From positions 930,001 through 994,000 of the forward strand of contig JAPEIS010000003.1 of assembly GCA_029531795.1 (NCBI GenBank): a DNA stretch of 64,000 nt, in the 5' to 3' direction. This DNA is from Sclerotinia nivalis (Eukaryota > Ascomycota > Leotiomycetes > Helotiales > Sclerotiniaceae). Under the pieces are notes generated by a model. That model searched no databases. It was not told the origin of the DNA and was given only the letters and a program-made list of their open reading frames with translations. This document shows, piece after piece, positions 45,189 through 55,456 of this stretch. Position numbers and translations under genes: made by a program. Position 1 is the stretch's first letter. Each line of letters starts with the position of its first letter.

Positions 45189-45775
45189 ATGGTAAGGAAT
45201 TCCTTCAATCAATCATTCCCCCACATCAAGGCATCGATTACGGCAAGAGGATAGGAGGTGGAATTGTTCAGTGGGCACACGACAGCATACAACAAATACG
45301 AGGAGGAGGTCAAGCTCGGGATTGAAGAGGAAACTGTTATGCGGTGCTGTTAAGCTGGATTGAATTGCTGAAATGGATGGATCGATGGATATTGATGATT
45401 TCGATGATCGATATTTGATGAGGATAATGGCTAACCAGATTTTGCCACTGTAGGTTCTCGCAATCGATCTCCTCAACCCATCTCCAGCTGCTGAGGCACG
45501 CAAGCACAAGCTCAAGGTATGCGACAACACCTTTCAATGAATTCTCGATTCGATGCAAAATTGGCGGAAGCTAATAATTTTTGCCGCTTTAGCAACTTGT
45601 CCCAGCCCCAAGATCCTTCTTCATGGATGTCAAGTGCCCAGGATGCTTCACCATCACCACCGTCTTCAGCCACGCCCAAACCGTTGTCATCTGCGCTGGA
45701 TGCTCAACTGTTCTCTGCCAACCAACAGGTGGTAAGGCTCGTTTGACTGAGGGCTGCTCGTTCAGAAGAAAGTAG
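45189..45775 (+). CDS. rps27: 40S ribosomal protein eS27 (RPS27)
   Basis: Three exons, 45189-45191, 45454-45516 and 45593-45775, give exactly 82 aa, the usual eS27 length. Exon 1 is the start codon alone, followed immediately by GTAAGG, and the first intron is 262 bp. The protein begins [20 protein letters not shown] and has a C4 zinc ribbon at Cys37, Cys40, Cys56 and Cys59 (CPGC...CAGC), ending [14 protein letters not shown]. It is a structural component of the small ribosomal subunit. A very short first coding exon with a long first intron is common for fungal ribosomal protein genes. Confidence 0.95.
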
Positions 45776-47160
45776 ATCAGATATTTCAGCGCTACTTTTC
45801 TTTCCGCTTCGTCTTTTCGGTTAATGGCAATGGCTTCATGAGGGTATAAATATGGATCTAGTTTTCGATACGCAATTTGACGGATAGAAGATGGACCTCA
45901 CCCAAAATTCCTTGCGAAGAATCGTGGCAACAAGCAGCAAAGGGGCGTTTGGGATAATCCGGATATCTTGCATCAAATCAAATCAAAAACGATTCCCTCA
46001 TAAAATGATTGATTTTTCTTGTGTACAGGACGTTTGTGATATGATTGATCGCGAACGTAAATACCTACATTGGTGGATATGAACGGCAGGAAATACGGTT
46101 CTACGAATATTCTACGATGACAGAACGACCTGGACTTGGTGAAGACTCAGAGCGTTTCTTGAGGGCGCCTGCATATTCACAATGGATTTAAAAGTTGTGC
46201 TATATCAATCAACGATGATTTAAGATGCCCTTTCCCATGCCCATTCTGTGAAGATTGTATGGACGCTGATTGATTGTGTTATGTTCGTACAAGAAGCCTT
46301 CGCAAGCGCGTGTGTTTAGTTCAGCCTCTTCTGACCCGCCATTCTTCTCAATATTCTGTTTAGATATCTCGAAATGATATGCTGAGATTGTGTACACCTT
46401 AGCTTGATTCTACCACGAAAGCACATTGTGATCTGGACATGCAAATTCCTCCCGACTATTGCATTCATAATCAGTTGACATTAAACAAGGCCTCCATAAC
46501 ATTTCTAGGAATCACTTGTCCAAATCCGTCTATTCTCGTCTGCAATGCTCATTATCTTCTCTATTTATTACGATCAGCGACAATACACGGAGATTTAGCT
46601 GCGGGTTCTTCCATCCTTCCCGGCTCGTAAACCGTTTTCTGGTTGCTGAGAGATGCTTGGATATGTTGAAAGAGAATCTTTACCCGGACGATTTGTTCTG
46701 AAGGTCTTATCTCTACCGCGAGGTTTAATTCTCATCATGTCGAAGTTGCAGTGGATACATTAGTACATCAGTATAAAGCGGGAAGTCCTGCCACTTGTAC
46801 TACACTCTCCGTGAACGACAAACAAAACCTCGAATCGATCCTGCTGTAACTTGACAAGCTCAATTTGACTTGGCTGTGGTGGGCTGGGACTCGGAGGATA
46901 TTACACCACCCAATTACTATAAGCCATCGAGGTCATACTGGAACTGATTGATGAGGTATCGGGGGATAGATAGAATTTTACTGAAGATTTGAGTAGGGTT
47001 TCACAATGATATTTCTATTGGATGTTAACGTCTTTCTGTCAGAAATTACTTATGACGACAAATGCATTATATGCACTACATCAACTAGGTTACCATTCTT
47101 GAGGCCGCCACATAGCAATAACTTCAATTTTACAATAATTCAACTATTAATATTATGTAT

Positions 47161-47394
47161 TTATGACACTTTCACCAATCTGAAATTCGTTACCTTCACC
47201 GTTACATTATCACATTCATCAAGATTTATTTCTAACTCAGTTGAATCCGTTTTAATCGTTCTCGTAATCGTCTTCCTACCAGTTATGATTACTTGGCCAC
47301 TTCCAGCTGTCCATGACGCACATCGAGGATAGCCAACTCCATGAAAAGTGCGCTCTCCGCGAATGAACCCGTACTCTCCGTTGTTGGTCTGCTA
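47161..47394 (-). CDS. Exon-like frame of an unrecognised small protein (partial or decayed)
   Basis: On the minus strand, from CAG ACC AAC just below 47395 to TAA at 47163-47161, the frame has strongly protein-like composition: NNGEYGFIRGERTFHGVGYP, then CASWTAGSGQVIITG, ending TVKVTNFRLVKVS. A TAG directly precedes it, so it lacks a start. Upstream on the same strand, ATGCCCGAG followed by a GTGAGG donor at about 47458 could give a tiny first exon in phase. A second upstream frame (DVYRIQNNLLPEQALNAAEKQAYNNA) also looks coding but is out of phase. It could be the last exon of a spliced gene or a decayed secreted-protein gene. Confidence 0.35.
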
Positions 47395-48565
47395 GGCCTG
47401 TGTTCTTCACATTTGAATGACCACAAATTTTGATATGGGTAAAGCTGCCCTCACCTCGGGCATTGTTGTAAGCCTGTTTTTCTGCTGCGTTCAACGCTTG
47501 TTCTGGGAGTAAGTTATTCTGTATGCGATATACATCAGCGACTGCGATAGCGGTAGGAATGTAAAGGAGGGCAGACGAGAAAAGAATTTGATAAGTTGTT
47601 GAGATGTCTGCTTATTCTCTGAGCGCAGTCATATACTCACCGCCGCTCTACTTGATTGGTCCCTTGTATGTTTACTGATGTTACGCAGAGGTTGGATATT
47701 TATTAAGGTCTCGGTCAATAAGGACAGCGTCGCATCAAGGTAGAGCAAACTGCAAGAGCAAGCCTAATTCTGCTATTCTGCTAGGAAAGCTTCAGCATTG
47801 GTCCAAGGCTGTGTTCTATCCTTCAATACCATGGAATAATCTTACGTCGGAGCAACGGTACATCCGACATTGGTTTCAATCATACCAAGGGCTACGATAC
47901 CAAGCAAATTTTGGAACAAGCTGCATTAGCCACTGTTCTTATTTGGAGATAGTTATCTTGAATGGGGGATGTTGGTGTTGCGAGAAAAGCATGAAGAAGT
48001 ACAAATATCTCATGAACGCCTGCAAAAAAAAACACAAACAATACAACACTAATCAGCTTCAGACTGCCGATATCCCGTGGCTGTGCAAGATATTGGTTGA
48101 ATTCAGTATAGATGAATATCAGTAGCAAAACAAAATAGTTTATTTGAAATGAATGAGTGTCAAAATCTTTAAAGAGTGTGTTATGACAGGGAACAGCACA
48201 GGTTATATTCGAGCTCGATGTGTACAAAACAATTCGATTTAGCAGTCCTTGGTAGATTATTGAATTCTGTGGAGCATGCAATCAAAAATGTGCATTTCGA
48301 GGCTCGGAAAATTGATTGCTGGCGAGTTATATTCAAAGAAAAAAATACACCGAGCATTGGGGAAGTTACACCATTGATCAAGCCATAGTATTTACATCAT
48401 CTTGTTCATCGTCAATTCAGGAAATTCTATCAATATACCTATGTAATTTCCGCCATCTTTATGATTTTCGTACCTTCTCCTCATAAAAGCCCATCAATAC
48501 ACCAAGATCGCTTACTTCTCAGAAAATAAGTGGGGACCAAAAAGACAAAAAAGGCAAAAGAAAGA

Positions 48566-48745
48566 TAAGTTTATCTTTTTTTGAAGCAAAACTCCCCGGA
48601 CCCAGAGGTTCGGATCTAGGCCCAATCGCTACACCCTGAGATGCCGACTGTAATCTGGAGCCGCAGCCCTGGGAATGGAAAGACGCCGAAGCGCCTTTTG
48701 TAACCACCGCACCAGGGAGACTGCCAAACTGCTGTTGATGTTTGT
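48566..48745 (-). repeat. GC-rich island, possible SINE-like sequence
   Basis: A sharply bounded GC-rich stretch in AT-rich surroundings. Read on the minus strand it contains GGTGCGGTGGTTACAAAAGG, which resembles a tRNA-type Pol III A box (TGGCGCAGTGGTTAG...). It ends near TTCAAAAAAAGATAAAC, a possible A-rich tail. A GGTTCGGATC string resembling a B box is in the opposite orientation, which weakens the case. No target duplication was confirmed. Confidence 0.3.
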
Positions 48746-49727
48746 ATACAACCTTTTTTAGTTTATATAGCACAGGTCGCTAAGCGAGTGAGGTGAATGT
48801 GTATGAAGGCTTTATGTCCGACAAGATTTCTACCATGTGTACAGTCATATTAGGATAGTCATGCAGCAGGATTTTCTACATTCGTTCATATCTATAAACA
48901 ATTACTTCGCAGGATTTGTCGGCGCTGAAAAAGCCCGCTCAGTAGTATCCTAGCATATCGAAATTGCCAATTCAAATATTCTCAGAACCTCTTCAAGGGT
49001 CGGACCAGTTTTATTTATCAAGGCCTTCTTGATTTCCTTCCCAGAATGAAGCATAGCCAGTAACCAGGATTAATCATGTATTCAGACGCTCTGAATATTA
49101 CTCTCTGCTAGCATGAATAGACTCTATTACGAGTTTCTCGGTCAGCCACTCTGTTGCATTATATTCCTCGATAGCTCGGTCACTAGACTGGATCTAGCAT
49201 TTTCTCGGCGACTTTTTACAAGCAGACTGATATTCTTCCGTCCTATGACAGTGATTCGGAAGATGCCAGTCAAGCTGACATGCTGGAGTGATATTGATTC
49301 GATATTGCATATTTGTCGTCAGAGATAAAACAGTACCAGTGGCAAAATGTCCTGCCTTGTATTAGGAAAGAAATCCCCAACGCAATTCCCTTGTGGCGCG
49401 AATGAGATACTGAGTAGGTTCTACCAGACACATGCGCGAGAAAACCTTTCAATTAGAAAACTCTCCAGGGATGTTGGGCGACTTGCACTTGGAGAATAGC
49501 GCAGTTCATACCATTATCACATATAGTGATGGGAATAGCTGGATATGATATGTCACTGCAATTGTGAACCTAAGAATAGAAGTCCTTAGTTAATTGCGGT
49601 ATACGCAAACAACTTCAAGATATTTTTTGTACACCATAACTCAACGCTATGCGGATATGAACGACATGTAGTTGTATCTATTGCTATTTATGATCATTTT
49701 ACACCAGTAACCCACACCAAACATTAT

Positions 49728-49730
49728 CTA

Positions 49731-49769
<39 letters not shown>

Positions 49770-51558
49770 TTTCGTCAAGTCAATGATCTCCGGCTCAGAC
49801 CTAACACATGGCTCGCTCTTGGGAAGCTCAATCCCAGAATCGGACTCCAATAATGCAACATCAGCTTTCACAGCATTGGCATGAACTTCCACGTCACTCG
49901 CAGGTACTTCCGCATCATTTGCAGGCGATTTGACAGATGAGACTTTGTCGGAGACTTCACTCCCAGGGTCAGAGCTTGGTGAAGCAAGATAAGTGTTAGC
50001 ATCGTTCAAAACTTCTCTGATATATGGCGCATTTTCGACAACTTCATCCGCCACTCCAGCTTTCATCATCGTCGAAGTCGATCCAACTCTCAAACTCTGC
50101 GTCGTCAATGACCTCATCAATTGCATAATTTCATTTACGCGACCTGGTGGGAGCCCATATGTTTGATTCGAACTCTCATAAAGTTGCAGTGCGGCTCGAA
50201 CATGGGTTTTGAGGTCCTGTATATTAACGTCCGAATGTATATGTTCCTCGAAGACGATGCGGATCTTTTGTGTCAGGATATCCAGCAATATCTCCCTTGG
50301 GTCACCAAGTGCTTTAACAAGTTCTGTGGCATCTTTGCACATGTTGTAGATAGCCTGTAGCATTGATGGTTAGTTGTAGCTCATTAATGAAGATCTGAAA
50401 ATGATGTTCACCTCGAGCTGGATACATGGACGACGATGTGCCGCAATGTATCGAATGACCGTCACTCTTTGACACGCTTCACAGTGTAGCCCGCATGAAG
50501 ATGAGCTTCAGTTGTATGCTTGAAGTCGCACAATGCATCCCTCCATTTCTCGAGTGGAACAGCCTGCCATGAATCCGCCTTGCTGGCCTTCATTTCATCT
50601 GGCCATATACGCGTTGCGAAATTGAACAAAGATCGCTCAAGCAACTCCTGCAATGCATTCATGAGTGGGTTTTGTACATTAGAGCCGAAATATGCAAGAC
50701 TATCGTAAGTCTTCTCATAAGCGCCAAGTCTGCAGCGTCGATGTTGTCTCTCTATTCACCACAACAATTAGAGATGTACATAAAATTATGAACATATCAC
50801 TGTAATGACTTACGTTCTACGTACTCATTGAAGCCCTCCATGTAATCCTTCCCGGTATACGGTGGGTTTGGCTGAATCATCTGTTTCGCCGCGCCTCCTT
50901 TCCGAGTTTTGATACTTGTGTCTAGTTCCTTCTTCACAAGAGCAGTGGAAATAGCAGCGGCAGTTTTTTCAACATCAGATCCATAGTCCAGAGCCGGCTC
51001 CGAATCTGGGTTAAATGCAGGTTCGAATCTAGACTCCCAAAAGCCAGTCGCATCAATCTTATCTCCCACTAAACCATTATGAGTCAGTCATTGCTACAAA
51101 CAGAGCTTGATACTGGCGATTGTCAAAGAACACTCACAAGCTGGAAGGGAGGCCGATGCTCTCCATTTGGTATCCAGGATCTGCTGAGCAGGAACAAGCG
51201 CAAAGACCTTGTTTAATGCAGATTTCGGCGCAAGATGACCAGTTTGAAATAGAAACTCAGCAGCTCTCATGATATCTGGTGTCTTGATTCGATGCAACTG
51301 CAGCGACAGCTCTTGTTTATTGGCCATAGAAGTAAAGAAGTCATGTCGTTTCTGAATGTTATGCGGCCTTTTCCCCATGAAAGATGCTCTTGTTGCTTTA
51401 GACGTACTGGCAAAATCGGCTCTGAAGGCGAGGAATACTGCTAATCGCTCAAGATGAACGCGAGAATGCTTGTGTAGAGTCGGGATATGATGATAAACAC
51501 TCGCTGTGTAGTGATCCCTATCCATGATTGGGATTTTGGATGCCATATCTTCTGCCAT
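49728..51558 (-). CDS. Hypothetical protein with SUMO-interaction-like, poly-Asp tail; apparent frameshift
   Basis: Minus-strand exons are 51558-51138, 51068-50814, 50751-50412 and 50354-49728, with GTGAGT, GTAAGT and GTGAAC donors. The start MAEDMASKIPIMDRDHY replaces a longer frame whose N-terminus would be low-complexity. Residues 1-140 are helical with many basic residues. The last exon is helical, then acidic, ending EPEIIDLTKDDDDD..., where IIDLT followed by acid matches the SUMO-interacting motif pattern. The Asp run is a (TCA)n microsatellite. Within exon 3, frame 1 (TEAHLHAGYTVKRVKE, then TGA at about 50462) must shift by one base to enter the next good frame (QRVTVIRYIAAHRRPCIQLE). 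Either one base is missing or a 65-bp GTGCGA...AAAG intron is used. Function unknown. Confidence 0.6.
49732..49770 (+). repeat. (TCA)n coding microsatellite
   Basis: About 13 TCA/ATC units encode the poly-Asp tail on the minus strand. Length variation between strains is expected for such tracts. Confidence 0.9.
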
Positions 51559-52941
51559 GATGAATATAGCGAGCAATGAGATGATGGCGTTGTTGGGCAG
51601 GAAGAGCAAGGGCAAGAAAAAAGGATGTAGGAGGAAAGAAATTATTGGAAAGAAAAAAAGAATTGGAGATAGCCTTATAAGCGGGTTTCGACGCAAACAG
51701 GGAAATTGAATCTGTGCCGCGTTGCTAGTACACTAGTTGGCTGTCAAAGTCTGTGAATGGATTCACTCCGGCGGGAAATGAACGGATCATTCTACGATTG
51801 GATGAGAATACGACTGCGTCTCCAAAGTACGACCGAGGCTGGGCAGACAATTAACAGTTCTTACTTTTGGGCTTGATTGTATATCAGTAAATATACAAAA
51901 AATGTCATTTTAAAACTTTGTATTGATGTTATCTTCACTCCAAGTAACTGCGCTCTAACACTGTAAAATGCTGTTCAAGGATGAAAATTCACAGTCATCA
52001 CATTCCAATTCCACTTTCGGAGTTCTAAGAATTAATAGTCAGAGCTCAAATTTCTTGCTTCCATGTAAGGCTTCAGATTATTATACGCGTCAGTCCGGAC
52101 GGTGTACTCTTCTAAGTGGAGGTTGATCAAGATGAGTCCGCAACCTTGACTCGTTGCTTGAGGTATCTCTGTACCAATTATAGGGAACTAATTGGAAGCG
52201 CTTTGCGATTTGATTCATAAAGTTGTGGTTATAAAGCACAAGGAGCAAAGTAACATCTTTCAGATGGATTTCTCCGCTGAATTTGTGCCAAAACCCCCCT
52301 TCAAACCACAAAAGAAATTGTGGAACATAATTATGATTCTGGTGAAACGACGAATATCTGGAAGAGAAGCCCCTTTGATTTTAGTGTATCGTATATATAT
52401 ACCGGGACTGTACTGATGCTACTGATTCTATACTGGCAATATGCTGGTTCTCTCCTTTTGCATCTCGCTTAGCGAATTAAGTGGCACATGAAGAGGCATG
52501 TCGAAGTTGAGAGAGCGACAGTGAGGTGCTAACACCAAGAAGCTTTCCATATGATGTTGCAAGATGCATACCGATCTTGTTTTGGAGTGTTATTTTTGGT
52601 CGTTTTATAATCATTTCCGAAGCATCTCACCGCTGATAGTAGCAGCACACTTATTTATAAGAGCACTAGCAAAAAGAACTGTACAATCTGCGACATCTTC
52701 TACGCTGAGATAATATCCGTTATTATATCCAGCACTTTGATGGGTAGATAAATAGAAGACGCAGTGGGGCTTCACGAAATAATGCAAAAGATTGATTTGG
52801 GCACACAAGACAATGATCACGTGGTTATGGGAAGCCGGTGATAATACTATACATAAGGGGTATCATATACAATGGAGGGTTATCTCATACATTCCAATGC
52901 TATAAGATCAGAGCTCACGCACACTGTAAATTCTTTTCCAA
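51559..52941. other. Intergenic region
   Basis: No supported gene. The longer upstream frame at 51559-51696 is hydrophobic low-complexity leader sequence. The remainder holds only short frames. Confidence 0.45.
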
Positions 52942-53913
52942 TCATCGACTTCGTGAAGGTCCTGCACACCACGTTCCACAAGCGCATCCCGTAATCTTCG
53001 TGATCCAACTGGATGTGCTCTTCTCGATGGGGGATTTCTTTTTGAGCGACAAATTTTTGTCCATCGGTGGATCCTTCATTTCCTCCTCGTCCTCGTCCTC
53101 ATTGCGGTGAAGGCGGCCAGCCTCGTAATAACAGTCAGTACACTCAGGCCCCTTTATCTCTTTCTCGTTCGTGCTCTGGTTATCTCCTTCTATAACCTCG
53201 ATTGCCTTCATGATAAATTGCACTTTTTCAATCTCCTCGATCTTTTGTATCGGGGTAGTCATATCCCGTGAAGTGACTGTGAATTGGCCTTCTACCACTA
53301 TTTTTTGCCAAATTTGTTGAAGAGATGATAACCCATCCTGAATTCTCTGAAGAATTACCTTCGGCTGCACCTCCTTTGCCATCTATCATTTCAATGCGGT
53401 TTTCCACTATTTTCGAATAATATTGAGAATAGCAAACGATATCATTATAAGCCTTGCAGAAGACTCCATGAAACACTATTATTCTTTCGATGTCGTATTT
53501 ATCGAGCTTTGTGGCCTCAACAAAGAATCCGCCTCTTGAAGCCAATCCTTCAGAGCGAAAGGCATGGATAGGCCCATTTCCATCTGCTATTTAATTGTTA
53601 GTTTAAACTTTTCTCTAGTTGAACGAAAATGTAGGAAGAGATTACGTGCCGTCATCATCCGAACAAAGGGGACCCTCTTTCTTGCTGGACCATTCTGAAA
53701 CATCTTCTTCCTCGAACCCTGATATTCCTTTCCCTTTATCTTCCGTCTTTCCATCGAGTCTGTGAATGTAACAACATCAGCTACTTTTCATGTAAGGAGT
53801 GAAAGCCTTACTTACGTTTGACCTTTACCTGGAAGAGATTCTGTGACCTCCTCTGTGACCTCCTCTGGGACACCTTTCCAATCCATAACGATTCGTAACT
53901 TCTTACCAGCCAT
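52942..53913 (-). CDS. Hypothetical spliced protein, about 262 aa
   Basis: A phase-consistent model uses minus-strand exons 53913-53829, 53759-53646, 53586-53438 and 53382-52942. It starts MAGKKLRIVMDWKGVPEEVTEEV (an 'EEVTEEVTE' repeat comes from a tandem 12-mer). Exon 3 encodes DGNGPIHAFRSEG...FFVEATKLDKYDIERIIVFHG. Exon 4 begins MAKEVQPKVILQRIQDGLSSL, helical, then acidic (EDEDEEEMKDPP) and ends with CACGTWCAG. The donor between exons 3 and 4 (GTTTGC) is unusual. Exon 2 is open in two frames, and the non-matching frame (acidic, FEEEDVSEWSSKKEG) looks at least as natural. No family recognised. Confidence 0.45.
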
Positions 53914-55456
53914 TAAAGATGTATTTTTTATTCGTTTGGTTCGAGCCTTATGGAACGTTAACTTTGACTACAGCTGCTATTTTCTTGTGCACCTTATTCC
54001 ACGTGTGGCTTTTTTCATCTTTAAGCCCGCTCCTTTCATGCTGCTATTTCGAGGAACCCACGTTTGCTGCTAGTAAGATTCGTGAACGGAGTAAAAAGTC
54101 TATGACCGAATATCGAGATGGAGGTCGGTAAAGACTTGAAGAATAGATTTCTCTCACGGCAAACAAAGGGTCATGGAACATCAAGGAAGACCAGATATTT
54201 TGAGTCATAGTATTTGTTATTCCACAGCTAGGAATATTTTTCCACAAATTACGGCAAAGCAAGAATTTATAATGGCCAAAAGGTGCGGTAATAGTCTACA
54301 ATGGGCGGGATGCATGTTTGTTAAATCTGGCGAGACGGGTAGGCGCATTAGAACTAATGCTTGGACCGCTGCAGGGTGCCATGTTAATCATTTTTGACAA
54401 CTGCCGGGGCTTCGCCAAAACCCGGTATTCGGCTCATGGATATAGGGGAGCTATCCCCCATATTCATCGCAATAAGGCTGATTATGGTAGACTAGCGATA
54501 TTCGCTAGAACTAACGTTTGACCGTATGATCAAAGCAGGAACGTCTAATGGATGTTAAAGAATTGACAGATAGAAACGATTGGTCTGGTGCGATAAACTC
54601 CTCATTATGTACTTCACGTGATAGCATGCACCCTTGCGCTGCATATGCACTGAATAAGCAAAGATGGCCGTAGGTGGGGCTATGTATGTTTTCGGGTACT
54701 ACATAAACGTAAGCATCCCCCGCTCATACATTTCTTTTCTTTTTCGACTCACCCGAGTAAAGATGTCCTGATAAAGTTTAGAATGTCTCTAGTTACACAA
54801 TGCCAATGGAATGGGCGCTTATACAAGAATAAAACAAATTTCAGTCTCTCCGAGATGTGCCGATGAAGATTTGGCCTTTAAGTCCACGGAGATGGTACGT
54901 CAAACTCGAATCTTTCAGTAGTTATTATTGAGTGAAATCGTTGGTATCGATTGCCGAGTGCTGGAAAGTTATTTTGTCAAATCTTTGACGTAGCAACCAT
55001 GGGAGTTGGGGACTACTCAAGATCATACTCTAGCGAGTTATGTGCTTAATATCCTGTTGTATTTGAATGCTAAGTCTATATGAGATCAGTTAGAGCCGAT
55101 GTGATGGGGTGAATGCATTCATTTGAAACACGAGGCGAAAAGAATTATTTGACAATCAACCAAAGGCAATGGACGCACAATACCCAGTCCCAAGATGGCA
55201 GTATTGGTAACTATTGATATCAAAACAGTATCGGTGAAGTATTAGCCACGTATCTTTTAGGGCGATGCTTATTCTACGAGTCGTGTCGAGTGATTGAAGA
55301 CAGCCCGCTAAATAATCACGATAGTAGACTGTTATATCTGGAGATTTAGTTGTATTCCAGCCAACAAGCTCCTGATTGAATGTTCAGCATTTGTGTTGAA
55401 CCTTCCAAATATGTCCTTATTTCTAACTTTGTATTTTTGTGCATACTCGAAGCTAA
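53914..55456. other. Intergenic region
   Basis: Only short frames on both strands and no recognisable domain. It may include a lost 5' exon of the HET gene. Confidence 0.4.

Larger units (their letters stand above)
45776..49727. other. Four-kilobase region with few coding signals
   Basis: No complete gene is supported. It contains the exon-like minus-strand frame at 47161-47394 and a GC-rich island at about 48566-48745, both listed separately. The rest is short overlapping frames without recognisable domains. Confidence 0.4.
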
